From Rhizobium sp. Root274 (lineage in GTDB: Bacteria; Pseudomonadota; Alphaproteobacteria; Rhizobiales; Rhizobiaceae), in contig NZ_LMJE01000007.1 of the NCBI RefSeq assembly GCF_001429245.1, positions 659,127-723,126 on the forward strand: 64,000 nt of DNA, written 5' to 3'. A program made the translations under genes and the position numbers. Numbering within the stretch: the first letter of the stretch is position 1; every line of letters begins with the position of its first letter. Under the pieces are notes generated by a model. It saw only the letters and a list, made by a program, of their open reading frames with translations, had not been told where the DNA came from and did no database searches. Shown in pieces: positions 45,632-56,112 of the stretch.

Positions 45632-45985
45632 TCAATCTTTCTTCTTCCACGAAAGATACGATGTTCTCTCATAGAGCCAGTAGTAGTTGTCGACCATCTG
45701 AGTGGCCCTGCGGGCCTGGAATCCGATGAGAGCCCAGACAAGAAGAAGCATCACGTCGATGATGTAGAAGAACGGGCTGATGAACGGCCCGCCGAACAGC
45801 GAGAAGTGCAGAAATCGCATCGCAAAGCCCAGGCCGAGCGCATAGACGACGACGGTGCCGTAGCCCTGCCAGTTCTCGGCTGCCGCCCGGCCAGACCGCC
45901 ATGCGGTCCAGAAACCCAGGAGCAGAACCAGGAACCTCAGCACCATGCGTACGGTGGTATCGCTTTCGAAAAACAGTCCTTGCAT
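45632..45985 (-). CDS. DUF6867 membrane protein
   Basis: A 117-residue protein with about three hydrophobic segments (about 10-30, 45-65, 70-95) and a basic C-terminus (YLSWKKKD). It matches the pattern of the small DUF6867 protein found with liv transport genes in Rhizobiales. GGAGGA precedes the ATG at good spacing, and it follows livF by 18 bases. It could be a transporter accessory subunit; no function is known to me. Confidence 0.75.
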   Translation of the reverse strand: MQGLFFESDTTVRMVLRFLVLLLGFWTAWRSGRAAAENWQGYGTVVVYALGLGFAMRFLHFSLFGGPFISPFFYIIDVMLLLVWALIGFQARRATQMVDNYYWLYERTSYLSWKKKD

Positions 45986-46003
45986 GTCAAATCCTCCGCG
46001 CGC

Positions 46004-46732
46004 TCAATGATGGCCGCCTTCGAGATAGGCCGCCCGGACCGACGGATCGGCGAGCAGTTCCTTGCCCGTTCCGCTCATGGTGACATTGCCGTTCACCATG
46101 ACATAAGCGCGGTCGGAGAGCTTGAGTGCCGCAAATGCGTTCTGCTCGACGAGGAAGACGGTCAGCCCCTCTTCCTTGTTGAGCCGCTTGATCTGCTCGA
46201 AGATGCCCTTGACGATCAGCGGTGCGAGACCGAGCGAAGGCTCGTCGAGAAGCAGCAGCTTCGGACGCGACATCAGCGCGCGGCCGATGGACAGCATCTG
46301 CTGTTCACCACCCGACAGGGTGCCGCCACGCTGGGCCTGACGTTCCTTGAGGCGCGGGAACATCGTGAAGACTTTCTCCACGTCCTCGGCAAAGAACTTC
46401 ATATTGTCGAGCCCCGCACCCATCTGGAGGTTTTCCATGACGGTCATGCGCGGGAAGATGCGGCGCCCTTCCGGAGACTGGGCAATGCGGCGGCGGGCGA
46501 TCAGATGCGTCGGCAGCTTGGTAATGTCCTCGCCGTCGAAGATCACCTGGCCGGAGCGAGCCTGCGGACTGCCGCAGATCGTCATCATCAGGGTGGATTT
46601 GCCGGCGCCATTGGCACCGATCAGCGAGACGATCTCGCCCTTGTGCACTTCCACATTGACCCCGGCCAGAGCACGGATGTTGCCGTAGTAGGTCTCGACG
46701 GCGGAGACCTGGAGAAGCGGTTCAGAGGACAT
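46004..46732 (-). CDS. livF: Branched-chain amino-acid ABC transporter ATPase LivF
   Basis: A 242-residue ATPase with Walker A GANGAGKST, signature LSGGEQQML, Walker B LLLLDEPSLGLAPL and switch FLVEQNAF. The start shares one base with the livG stop (TGATG). It forms the ATPase pair with LivG. Confidence 0.95.
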   Translation of the reverse strand: MSSEPLLQVSAVETYYGNIRALAGVNVEVHKGEIVSLIGANGAGKSTLMMTICGSPQARSGQVIFDGEDITKLPTHLIARRRIAQSPEGRRIFPRMTVMENLQMGAGLDNMKFFAEDVEKVFTMFPRLKERQAQRGGTLSGGEQQMLSIGRALMSRPKLLLLDEPSLGLAPLIVKGIFEQIKRLNKEEGLTVFLVEQNAFAALKLSDRAYVMVNGNVTMSGTGKELLADPSVRAAYLEGGHH

Positions 46733-47604
46733 CAGGCTTCTCCTCCGGCAATCGCTTCGACTTCGTGGATCACTTCGTCCAATTCTTCATCCTCGACACC
46801 CAGATAGGCCGCGATGACCTTCGGGTCGTTCTTCACATGGTCAGGCGTACCGTCAGAGATCTTCTGACCGTATTCCAGAACCACGACGTGGTCGGAAATC
46901 TGCATGACGACGGACATGTCGTGCTCGATCAGGAGCAGCGAGGTGCCTTCGTCCCGGATGCTGCGCAACAGCGTGTTGAGCGCAAGCGACTCTTTCGGAT
47001 TGAGACCGGCGGCCGGCTCGTCCAGGCAGAGCAGTTCCGGACCGGTGCACATGGCCCGGCAGATTTCCAGACGACGCTGAGCGCCGTAAGGCAGGTCACC
47101 GGCGGGGTCGTCGGCGCGGTCGATGAGATCGGCCTTCTCCAGCCAGTAGCGGGCCTTCTCGATCGCCTCGCCTGCAGCCTTCTTGTAGGCCGGCAGTCCG
47201 AGCAGGCCGAGCACCGTATAGCCGGATGCCTTCATCAGCGCATTGTGCTGGGCAACCAGCAGGTTTTCGAGAACCGTCAGGCCCGAAAACAGCCGGATGT
47301 TCTGGAAGGTACGCGCGACCTTCGCCTTTTTCGGGATTTCGAAATCGGGCAGGCGTTCCAGCTGAAACTGCTCGCCGGATTTCTGGGTCAGCGTGATCAT
47401 GCCCATCGTCGGCCGATAGAAGCCGGTGATGCAGTTGAACACGGTCGTCTTGCCAGCGCCGTTCGGGCCGATCAACGCGGTGATCTCACCGCGCTTGGCT
47501 TCGAACGAGAAGTCGTTGATGGCCATCAGACCACCGAAGCGCATCGACAGATGCTCGACTTTCAGGATGGTGTCATTGCTCATTGTCGTGTTCCCGGAGG
47601 TCAT
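46732..47604 (-). CDS. livG: Branched-chain amino-acid ABC transporter ATPase LivG
   Basis: A 290-residue ATPase with Walker A GPNGAGKTT, signature region LPYGAQRRLEI, Walker B LLCLDEPAAGLNPKE and switch LLIEHDMSV. An insertion-rich C-terminus includes an acidic stretch (VEDEELDEVIHEVEA). The ATG at 47604 overlaps the livM stop by one base and has AAGGAGG about ten bases upstream; the ATG at 47583 lacks a ribosome site. Confidence 0.95.
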   Translation of the reverse strand: MTSGNTTMSNDTILKVEHLSMRFGGLMAINDFSFEAKRGEITALIGPNGAGKTTVFNCITGFYRPTMGMITLTQKSGEQFQLERLPDFEIPKKAKVARTFQNIRLFSGLTVLENLLVAQHNALMKASGYTVLGLLGLPAYKKAAGEAIEKARYWLEKADLIDRADDPAGDLPYGAQRRLEICRAMCTGPELLCLDEPAAGLNPKESLALNTLLRSIRDEGTSLLLIEHDMSVVMQISDHVVVLEYGQKISDGTPDHVKNDPKVIAAYLGVEDEELDEVIHEVEAIAGGEA

Positions 47605-48998
47605 CAGCCGTGACCCTCCTTGGTGAAGCTGCCCGAGACGGCCTTGCGCTCCTTGAGGAAGGCCGTCGGCTCTCTGCTGCCGACGAAGCCGCGCGGCTTG
47701 AACAGCATGACCACAACCATGGCCAGACCGAAGAGCAGCATGCGGTAGAGTTCCGGCGTGAAGTCTTCACCGAAGATGTGCTTGAGGAACTCCATTTCGC
47801 GCAGCGCTTCCGTGCCGCCGACCATGACGATCGCAGCGACCGCGATCCCGGTCAGCGAGCCCATGCCGCCGAGAACGACGATGGCCAGGATGACAGCGGA
47901 TTCGAGGAAGACGAAGCTTTCCGGCGAGACGAAGCCCTGGCGAGCAGCGAAGAAGGAGCCGGCAAAACCGCCGAACATCGCACCGATCGCAAAGGCGGTG
48001 AGCTTGGTGGTGACCGTGTTGATGCCGAGCGAACGGCAGGCGATCTCGTCTTCACGCAGAGCTTCCCAGGCGCGGCCGATCGGCATGCGCCGAAGTCTGA
48101 TCGTCACATAGGCGGTCAGGCAGCAGAGCGCCAGGATCACGTAGAAGAGGTAGATCTTGTAATAGGCAGACGACATAGGAAGACCGAAGGTCTTGGCAAA
48201 GCCGCCGGCCGAGGCATCGAAGGGAATGCCGAACAGCGTCGCCTTCGGAATGCTGGAGATACCGAAGGTACCCTTGGTGACCTCCTGCCAGTTGATCAGC
48301 ACCAGTCGGATGATTTCACCGAAAGCAAGCGTCACGATGGCAAGGTAGTCGCCCTTGAGCCGCAGCACGGGGAAGCCGAGGATGATGCCCCAGAAGGCGG
48401 CCAGAATGCCGGCGAGCGGCAACAGCAGCCAGAACGACAGGCCGAAGTTCTGAGCAAGCAGCGCGTAGGAATAGGCACCGACTGCGTAGAAGGCGACGTA
48501 ACCGAGGTCGAGCAGGCCGGCGAGACCGACGACGATGTTCAGACCCCAGGCCAACATGACGTAGATCAGGATCTGGATGCCGAAGTTATCGACATATTTC
48601 AGTGCGCCCTGCGTGCCGGAGAGGTAGACGATGACCGGCGGGTAGAGAATGAGCGCTACGAGTGCGATCTTCAGGAAATGCGTCTTGAAGAAGCTGGGCT
48701 GGGCGTCGATGTCGTGCACCGGCATCGCAGCCGATTTCTTTTCCTTGCGCTCGGCGAGCCAGGGATAGACAAAGGCGACGAGCGCGAAGCGACCGACGGC
48801 GGCAATGCCGACGAAGACGGCCAGGAGGCCGGGGCGCGTGTACCAGATCAGCTCGTTGGCCATGTTCTGGTCGGTCTTGATCCCGATATACAGGATGAAG
48901 AGGCCGAGCGACAGAATGCCGGCGAACAGGCCTTCCTTCAGCGCGCGCGCCATCGTGCCGGACGAAGCGGCACCGTTTGCATGTGCGGATGTTGTCAT
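47604..48998 (-). CDS. livM: Branched-chain amino-acid ABC transporter permease LivM
   Basis: A 464-residue permease, long as is typical of LivM with an N-terminal extension of three helices. The core motif YVMLAWGLNIVVGLAGLLDLGYVAFYAVGAYSY is present, with the cytoplasmic GRAWEALREDEIACRSLGIN loop. It lies 4 bases after livH. Confidence 0.95.
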   Translation of the reverse strand: MTTSAHANGAASSGTMARALKEGLFAGILSLGLFILYIGIKTDQNMANELIWYTRPGLLAVFVGIAAVGRFALVAFVYPWLAERKEKKSAAMPVHDIDAQPSFFKTHFLKIALVALILYPPVIVYLSGTQGALKYVDNFGIQILIYVMLAWGLNIVVGLAGLLDLGYVAFYAVGAYSYALLAQNFGLSFWLLLPLAGILAAFWGIILGFPVLRLKGDYLAIVTLAFGEIIRLVLINWQEVTKGTFGISSIPKATLFGIPFDASAGGFAKTFGLPMSSAYYKIYLFYVILALCCLTAYVTIRLRRMPIGRAWEALREDEIACRSLGINTVTTKLTAFAIGAMFGGFAGSFFAARQGFVSPESFVFLESAVILAIVVLGGMGSLTGIAVAAIVMVGGTEALREMEFLKHIFGEDFTPELYRMLLFGLAMVVVMLFKPRGFVGSREPTAFLKERKAVSGSFTKEGHG

Positions 48999-49002
48999 CG
49001 GA

Positions 49003-49905
<903 letters not shown>

Positions 49906-50108
49906 ATATTATCCCCCGGACGCGCCTGAATGTTGCGTCTCATTTTGTTGTCCCATGCAGCCATGGGTATGAGGGGGATTCCATATCGTTTTGTCGGAAA
50001 ATGTGAAGCCAAAAAGGCAAAAGGTGGACAAATTGTTACCGTTTGCCAACAGTTTGGCGGCGCTCCGATCAGGGAACACAAAAAAGCGGCAGAAAAAGGC
50101 TATGAAAT

Positions 50109-50135
50109 CAGCAGGTCACCGGAGGCGACCTGCTG
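50109..50135 (-). terminator. Terminator hairpin after the flavoprotein gene
   Basis: CAGCAGGTC-N9-GACCTGCTG is a perfect 9-bp stem. On the minus strand it is followed by ATTTCATAGCC and then a T-rich run, about 45 bases beyond the gene's stop. Confidence 0.7.
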
Positions 50136-50180
50136 AACGTGAACGTGCACTAATGCAAGCCCATTTTTGCCGGAATTGGT

Positions 50181-52607
50181 TCAGTTTCTCATTCGCGACC
50201 CATTTGCGTCAAAAAGCGGCTGTGGCTGCAGGCGGGCCGGCAGGATGTCCCCAAGAATTTCCACAGCCCAGCCCTCTGTCTCCTCGGCAATTTCCTTGGG
50301 AACATAGCCGAGCGCCACCGACACGCCGCTGGTATGGGCAAAACCACCCGATGTGACCCAGCCGCACACTTCGCCGTTGAAGGAAATCGGCTCGTCGCCG
50401 ATCACGTCGGCATCCTTTGCCTCGATGATGAAGGTCTTCAGCCGGAGCGTTCCGCCCGACAGTTTCTCTTCCATCGCCGCCTTCTTGCCGATGAAGTCTG
50501 CCGGCTTCTTCAGCGCCACGAAGCGGCCGAGACCGGCTTCATAGGGACCGTAAAGCGGCCTATATTCACGCGACCAGCTGCCGAAAGCCTTTTCCAGACG
50601 CAAGGAATTGAGCGCCCGAAGCCCGAAGAGGGAGATCCCGAACTCGGCACCGGCTTCCATGATCGCCTCGAAGAGGTAGCGCTGGTATTCCGGCCGCATC
50701 CAGATCTCGTAGCCGAGATCGCCGGTATAGCTGACACGCCCAACGATCGCCGGCGCCATGCCAAGATCCATCTCGCGGATCGACATGAAGGGAATGGCCT
50801 CGTCGGAAACGTCGAGATGGGTGAGCTTGGCCAGAACGTCGCGCGCCTTCGGTCCGGCGATCGACAGGCCGAGCAGACCGAGATTGAGCGGCTCGACATC
50901 CACCGAGCCATCATCCGGCAGATGCTCCTCGAACCAGCGCATGTGATAATCCTCGGCGATGCCCGAGCCGATCACCAGGAAATCCTCGTCATCCATATTG
51001 GCGACGGTAAAGTCACCGATCAGTTTGCCCGCTTCGTTGAGCATCGGTGCCAGCGCCATGCGGCCGACTTCCGGGATCTTGCCGGCAAGCATATGGTCGA
51101 GCCAATCTTTAGCCCCCTCCCCGCTCACCATGTATTTGGCAAAGCCCGAGGTCTCCATCAGGCCCACGCTGTCGCGCACGGCCTTCGCTTCGCGGCCGAC
51201 GGCCTCAAAATCGGTCGAACGGCGCCAGGAGAACTTGTCCTCGACGCCGTCGGGCGCGAACCAGAGCGGCGTTTCCAGTCCATAAGACGCACCAAAGACG
51301 GCACCGGCGGCCTTGAGCTTGTCGTAGATCGGCGTGGTCAGCAGCGGCCGCGCGCCGGGCAGTTCCTCGTTCGGATAACGGATCGAGAAGCGGCGGGAAT
51401 AGTTTTCCCGCACCTTGGCATTGGTATAGGCAAGCGTCGCGTAATCGCCATAGCGGCAGACATCCATGGCAAAGACATCGAAGCCGGGATCGCCCTCGAT
51501 GATCCAGTTGGCAAGCGCCAGACCCACGCCACCGCCCTGTGAGAAGCCGGCCATGACGGCACAGGCCGACCAGAAATTGGTCATGCCCCGCACCGGACCG
51601 ACCAGCGGATTGCCATCTGGCGAGAAGGTGAAGGGGCCGTTGATGATCTTTTTGATGCCGGCATTGTTGAAGGCTGGGAAATGCCGGAAGCCGACCTCGA
51701 GCTCATTGGTGATGCGCTCCAGGTCTTCCGCCAGCAGTTCATGGCCGAAGGTCCAGGGCGTCTCGATCGGCGACCAGGGGCGGCAGTCCTTTTCATAGGT
51801 GCCCATCAACATGCCGTTGCGCTCCTGGCGGATATAGATCTCGCCATCGAAGTCGACGCAATGCATCAGCTCCTTGCCCGTCGTCTTGTTGAAGTCGATG
51901 ACCTCCGGCATGTCCTCGGTGATCAGATACATGTGCTCCATGGCAAGCACGGGCAGTTCCAGCCCGACCATGCGGCCCACTTCGCGCGCCCAGAGACCGG
52001 CGGCATTGACGACATGCTCGGCGCGAATCTCGCCCTTGTCGGTGATCACCCGCCAGGTGCCGTCTTCCAACTGCACCAGATCCTCGACCTTGGTGTGCAG
52101 GTAAATCTCGGCACCGTTCTTCTTCGCCGATTTCGCATAGGCATGCGTGGTGCCGTAAGGATCGAGATGACCTTCATGCGGATCGAAGACAGCGCCGACG
52201 AACTGCTTGGGATCGAGCAGCGGCATCATCTCATGGGCTTCCTGCGCCGAAATCAGCGTCGCCTCGCCGCCGGCATATTTGCCCTTGGCAAGCAACGACT
52301 TCATCCAGTCGAAGCGCTCCTTGGTAGCGGCCAGCATCAGGCCCGAGGTCATGTGCAGGCCGATGTCCTGGCCAGAATACTCCTCAATCTCCTTGTAGAG
52401 CTCGACCGTGTATTTCTGCAGCTTGGCGACGTTCGGATCGCCATTGATCGTGTGCATGCCGCCCGCTGCATGCCACGTGGAGCCGGAGGTGAGTTCCGAG
52501 CGCTCAAGCAGCACAACGTCTGTCCAGCCGAACTTGGTCAGGTGGTAAAGCACAGAACACCCGACGACACCCCCGCCGATGACGACGACACGTGTATGGC
52601 TCTTCAT
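50181..52607 (-). CDS. FAD-dependent dimethylglycine/sarcosine dehydrogenase-like protein
   Basis: An 808-residue demethylating flavoprotein. The N-terminal FAD domain has VVVIGGGVVGCS; GSTWHAAGG carries the histidine that binds FAD covalently in dimethylglycine and sarcosine dehydrogenases. A central FAO_M-type region leads to C-terminal GcvT-like folate-binding domains (about 420-800) that would capture the released one-carbon unit. The ATG at 52607 is preceded by GGGGAG. It stands alone but near soxBDAG, which acts on sarcosine. The exact methylated amine is uncertain. Confidence 0.87.
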   Translation of the reverse strand: MKSHTRVVVIGGGVVGCSVLYHLTKFGWTDVVLLERSELTSGSTWHAAGGMHTINGDPNVAKLQKYTVELYKEIEEYSGQDIGLHMTSGLMLAATKERFDWMKSLLAKGKYAGGEATLISAQEAHEMMPLLDPKQFVGAVFDPHEGHLDPYGTTHAYAKSAKKNGAEIYLHTKVEDLVQLEDGTWRVITDKGEIRAEHVVNAAGLWAREVGRMVGLELPVLAMEHMYLITEDMPEVIDFNKTTGKELMHCVDFDGEIYIRQERNGMLMGTYEKDCRPWSPIETPWTFGHELLAEDLERITNELEVGFRHFPAFNNAGIKKIINGPFTFSPDGNPLVGPVRGMTNFWSACAVMAGFSQGGGVGLALANWIIEGDPGFDVFAMDVCRYGDYATLAYTNAKVRENYSRRFSIRYPNEELPGARPLLTTPIYDKLKAAGAVFGASYGLETPLWFAPDGVEDKFSWRRSTDFEAVGREAKAVRDSVGLMETSGFAKYMVSGEGAKDWLDHMLAGKIPEVGRMALAPMLNEAGKLIGDFTVANMDDEDFLVIGSGIAEDYHMRWFEEHLPDDGSVDVEPLNLGLLGLSIAGPKARDVLAKLTHLDVSDEAIPFMSIREMDLGMAPAIVGRVSYTGDLGYEIWMRPEYQRYLFEAIMEAGAEFGISLFGLRALNSLRLEKAFGSWSREYRPLYGPYEAGLGRFVALKKPADFIGKKAAMEEKLSGGTLRLKTFIIEAKDADVIGDEPISFNGEVCGWVTSGGFAHTSGVSVALGYVPKEIAEETEGWAVEILGDILPARLQPQPLFDANGSRMRN

Positions 52608-52701
52608 GGAAAACGCTCCCCTTGGCAGCAAAGATTGATCCGGTAAAGCTAGATTGCGCGCGTGAAAGCCAGAAGACCATGCTGCGACGAAACATGTCGC
52701 A

Positions 52702-53037
52702 TCAATGATAGGCAGTGTTCTCTGGGCGGCGTGGGCAAGCCCTCAGGGTTCCACCTGCTGGCCGTGAGGCAATCCGCAAAATGATGACTTCATCCGTCTC
52801 GACGAGAAAGGCGATACTGACGCTACGCTCGAAACCCAAGATACGCAGGCCATCGCGGACTTCGTTCCGCAAGCTTCCACGCATCGGAAAGGACTGAAAA
52901 CCGTCCAGGAACCGACGGATACGGGTGACATGTGCGCGGGCGACTTGCTGGGATCTGCTGGCCTTCAGGACATAACGATAAATGGCACGAAGATCGTTTT
53001 CAGCCGCAGGCATCAGCCGAACGGCATAGCGCTTCAC
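52702..53037 (-). CDS. RelE/ParE-family toxin
   Basis: A 111-residue ParE-like toxin: YAVRLMPAAENDLRAIYRYV, SFPMRGSLRNEVRDGLRIL and VIILRIASRP are typical of the family. It starts with GTG, which overlaps the antitoxin stop as GTGA, so translation is coupled. The C-terminal 15 residues are beyond the usual end. ParE toxins often act on DNA gyrase, but the target here is unknown. Confidence 0.83.
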   Translation of the reverse strand: MKRYAVRLMPAAENDLRAIYRYVLKASRSQQVARAHVTRIRRFLDGFQSFPMRGSLRNEVRDGLRILGFERSVSIAFLVETDEVIILRIASRPAGGTLRACPRRPENTAYH

Positions 53038-53315
53038 CGAGCCTGACCTTCGGTTCTGGCCATGAACACGTCGAGGTCATCGAAAGCATCATCGACGGAA
53101 CGAGCGACTGATGGATCAGCCTTGTAGGCATCATAGACCGGTGCAACATCATCTCGCAGCCAGCGCTCGATTCCCTTATCCCTCTCTACAAGTGTCCGCA
53201 GGCCCTCCTCCACGACGTCAACCTCACTTGCGAATGCACCGGACGCGACCTTGGCACGCACCAACTCGGCCATGTCATCAGGCAATGTGATTGTCAGAGA
53301 GGCTGATTTCGACAT
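53034..53315 (-). CDS. ParD-type antitoxin
   Basis: A 93-residue antitoxin with an N-terminal ribbon-helix-helix-like segment (SLTITLPDDMAELVRAKVASGAFASEVDVVEEGLR) for DNA binding and autoregulation. The acidic C-terminal part (DDAFDDLDVFM) would wrap the toxin. It precedes the toxin gene and overlaps it by four bases. Confidence 0.83.
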   Translation of the reverse strand: MSKSASLTITLPDDMAELVRAKVASGAFASEVDVVEEGLRTLVERDKGIERWLRDDVAPVYDAYKADPSVARSVDDAFDDLDVFMARTEGQAR

Positions 53316-53454
53316 GAAGCTTACCCTTTCGCGAGAAGCTTAGCACAGCCGAGGACGACTACCAACTTCGGGTGCGGCACCAGCATAGAACCAAATCGCC
53401 ACTATGTGACGCCATGGCAGCCGTGATCGATGAACGTTGGCTGACAGTACCAAC

Positions 53455-54591
53455 TCACCGCACGCCCGCGCGCTGTGCCGAAGACCGCAGCGTGAACTCG
53501 GTCAGCTCCGCCGGCACGCCGATGCGTATGGCAAAGCCCGGCCACAGACCCGTGCCATTGTTGACGTAGAGCTTCATATCCCCGACCTGATAAAAGCCGG
53601 AGACGTAACCATTGTTCGCCCGGGCGACGATTCGGTCGAGGCCGCGCACCATGCCGCCATGGGTATGGCCGGAGAGCTGCAGGGCAATGCCGTGCCCTGC
53701 GGCCCGTTCCGCCATGCGCGGCTGGTGGTCGAGCAGGATGACGGGGGCATCTGCCGGCGCACCGTGCAGCGCCCGCGCCAGATCCGGCTCCACCGCCCCG
53801 GTGAACCGCGCCGAAAGATCCGTCACGCCGGCAATCACCAGCCGGCCATCGCCGCGTTCGATGACGTGATGCTCATTGGCGAGGATGCGCATGTTGAGCG
53901 CTGGAAAATGCCCAAGCCATCGATCGACATCGAAGAAATACTCATGATTGCCCGGCACGGTTAGCACGCCGTCACGCGCCTTGAGGTCGGAAAGCGGCGC
54001 GATATCCTCGCGTCGAATGTCGAGACTTCCGTCAATCAGATCGCCAGTGATGACGATCAGATCGGCATCAAGCGCATTGGTCTTCTCAACGACGGCGCTT
54101 GCCCAGCCTGCCGTGAAGAGGCGGCTGATATGCATGTCGGTCAGTTGCACCATGCGATAGCCATCAAGCGCGGGCGATAGCCCCGGGATCGAGACCTCGA
54201 TCCGCTTGATCGGCGGCACGCGGATCGCCTGACTGATCCCGAAGACGGCGAGAATCAGGGCGGACGCACCCATGGCATAGCGCACACCGGGTGGTACCGC
54301 CGGAAAACTCCAGGTGACCGCGAAGATCAGGAGGCTGACAAGATCCAGCACCACCTGCATTGCCGCGAGCAGCACGATCGCCCCGAAAAACAGATTGAAG
54401 GCGATCACCAGTGGCCGCGGGAATTCCGGTGCGAAGACCGACCCGGAGGTGAAGCGGCTGAACAGATGATACTGCGAGGCAAACAGCAGGAAGACGGCGA
54501 GCAGAACCTTGACCCACCAGGGCCACGGCAAGGGGCCGATGAAGCGGGTCGCCACGATCAGCCATGGCAGCGAAAACATCAGGTGAAACAT
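53455..54591 (-). CDS. Membrane-anchored metallophosphoesterase
   Basis: A 378-residue calcineurin-like phosphoesterase with about four to five helices in the first 140 residues. The catalytic domain shows QLTDMHISR, VITGDLIDG, VPGNHEYFF and LSGHTHGG, all metal ligands present. This YkuE/YaeI-type layout occurs in lipid or nucleotide phosphoesterases; the substrate is unknown. The ATG at 54591 is chosen because the hydrophobic domain starts there. Confidence 0.85.
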   Translation of the reverse strand: MFHLMFSLPWLIVATRFIGPLPWPWWVKVLLAVFLLFASQYHLFSRFTSGSVFAPEFPRPLVIAFNLFFGAIVLLAAMQVVLDLVSLLIFAVTWSFPAVPPGVRYAMGASALILAVFGISQAIRVPPIKRIEVSIPGLSPALDGYRMVQLTDMHISRLFTAGWASAVVEKTNALDADLIVITGDLIDGSLDIRREDIAPLSDLKARDGVLTVPGNHEYFFDVDRWLGHFPALNMRILANEHHVIERGDGRLVIAGVTDLSARFTGAVEPDLARALHGAPADAPVILLDHQPRMAERAAGHGIALQLSGHTHGGMVRGLDRIVARANNGYVSGFYQVGDMKLYVNNGTGLWPGFAIRIGVPAELTEFTLRSSAQRAGVR

Positions 54592-54711
54592 GCGGCAGGC
54601 CCCGGTTACTCTGAAGCGGCAACGAAAACGGACTGCCAATGGTTCACACCGCGTCCCACCAAAAGGCCATTTTCTGCATCCGAACCAAGACAGGCAGCAC
54701 ATACACCCTGA

Positions 54712-55419
54712 TCAGTCTGACGGCTCGCCCTCGTCTGGAAGACTGAACTCCTGCCAGTCTTCCCTGGGGATTGCCTCGCCGACCTGGAACTCAAAAGCAA
54801 CCACCTTCTGTCGGTTGGGGGTCAAATCGCATTTGAATTGCAACTTGTACCAGTCTTCACGGCTGTGCAGCGCCGCCCCCTCCGCAGTGAACGAGGTCCC
54901 ATTGAAGTGGGTGACGGCCATGGCATACGCAATGATTCGATCGGGTCTGAGATCACCGTTCCATTCCGCGACCTGCGCCATGGCTTCGAGATTGCAAAGC
55001 TGTTCCACCCGTTCGGCGGGAGCCAGCTCCGAAAGCGCCTTACGAACGCCGACGCTTCGGCGATCATCCAGGACGCTCTCGGACAACATCTTCCGGGGCT
55101 TCACCATGGCTGGCTCTTCCCCGACAGGTTGAAGTTCGTCAGGCGCCGCCGTTTGGTGCCCGGGCGGGTCCTGTGACATCGCATCCTCCGCCGTCGACAA
55201 GCCGATTGGAACGTGTTGAGCCACAGGCTGCGTGACGATGTGTACGTCTATGGGCTGCTCCGGGTCGACAGCCAGTCGAGGCGGAATAGACCTCAGAGGA
55301 AGGATGGCGAGCACACCAAGATGGAGCAGCAAAGACGCGGCTAGAGGCACCGCGTCGACGTTCCTTCCGTTCCGACTGCGATGGTCAGACCCGCGCATCA
55401 GGCGGCGGTGCAGGGGCAA
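54712..55419 (-). CDS. DUF930 protein
   Basis: A 235-residue protein with one membrane helix near the N-terminus (about 24-42), a proline-rich middle and a C-terminal DUF930 domain (about 110-225: RVEQLCNLEAMAQVAEW, HFNGTSFTAEGAALHSREDWYKLQFKCDLT). The topology suggests a periplasmic domain. The start is uncertain: TTG at 55419 or ATG at 55398. The function is unknown; the family is common in Rhizobiales. Confidence 0.75.
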   Translation of the reverse strand: MPLHRRLMRGSDHRSRNGRNVDAVPLAASLLLHLGVLAILPLRSIPPRLAVDPEQPIDVHIVTQPVAQHVPIGLSTAEDAMSQDPPGHQTAAPDELQPVGEEPAMVKPRKMLSESVLDDRRSVGVRKALSELAPAERVEQLCNLEAMAQVAEWNGDLRPDRIIAYAMAVTHFNGTSFTAEGAALHSREDWYKLQFKCDLTPNRQKVVAFEFQVGEAIPREDWQEFSLPDEGEPSD

Positions 55420-55547
55420 ATAACATCACGGCTCCAGAGAATGACTACTCAGAAGAGCAACCAAGCAGAGCATGTCTTCCAAATTGTGGCGAAGCCAGCC
55501 TTCACAGCAACAATCAAAAGGGTCGCGATCGCGCCGCTCGCGGGTCT

Positions 55548-56102
55548 TTAAGCCGCAAACCCCGCCGTCAGCGCAAATTCCCGCCCCATTTCGCAGACCT
55601 CATCAAACAGGAAGCCGGCAAAGCTGCGCATGACGATGATCTCGAACGTGTCCTCGCCTGTCCGGGCAAGATTGGCAGTCACATGGCAGATCTGGCAATT
55701 GGTCGACTGGCCGATCTCGAACAGATCGGGGTGAAGATCGAGCGCCGTGCATTTGGCAAGAATCGCCCTGACACGCGGGCCAGCGATGCTGAGAACCACA
55801 CGTCCGTCGCTCTGGTCGACGGAAGACGCGCGGGTCGCCCCGAAGTCTGCCAGCTGCCGCGCGATCGTGTCCGCGGCAACGAGCTCACTGACGACGAGCC
55901 ATTCGCCCGGTCCGCAGACGCGCACTGCCATGTCTTCGAGATTTGTCAGCGCCTCCTCGATATCGGCCTCATGCCCCGGATGGGCGAGCACGGAGAAGAC
56001 GGAAACGGCCCGCAGGATCGCCAGATGATGCGGATTGGGCGTCGCTTCGAAACCGGAAATGTGGTCCTCGAGCACGTGACGGGCGGCATAGGTCACCGGC
56101 AT
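55548..56102 (-). CDS. soxG: Sarcosine oxidase gamma subunit SoxG
   Basis: A 184-residue gamma subunit of heterotetrameric sarcosine oxidase, related to GcvT-fold proteins. Typical segments are LAILRAVSVFSVLAHPG, CGPGEWLVVSE and QSDGRVVLSIAGPRVRAILAKCTALDLHP. It is the last gene of soxBDAG, 10 bases after soxA. Confidence 0.9.
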   Translation of the reverse strand: MPVTYAARHVLEDHISGFEATPNPHHLAILRAVSVFSVLAHPGHEADIEEALTNLEDMAVRVCGPGEWLVVSELVAADTIARQLADFGATRASSVDQSDGRVVLSIAGPRVRAILAKCTALDLHPDLFEIGQSTNCQICHVTANLARTGEDTFEIIVMRSFAGFLFDEVCEMGREFALTAGFAA

Positions 56103-56112
56103 GGTCGGATCC

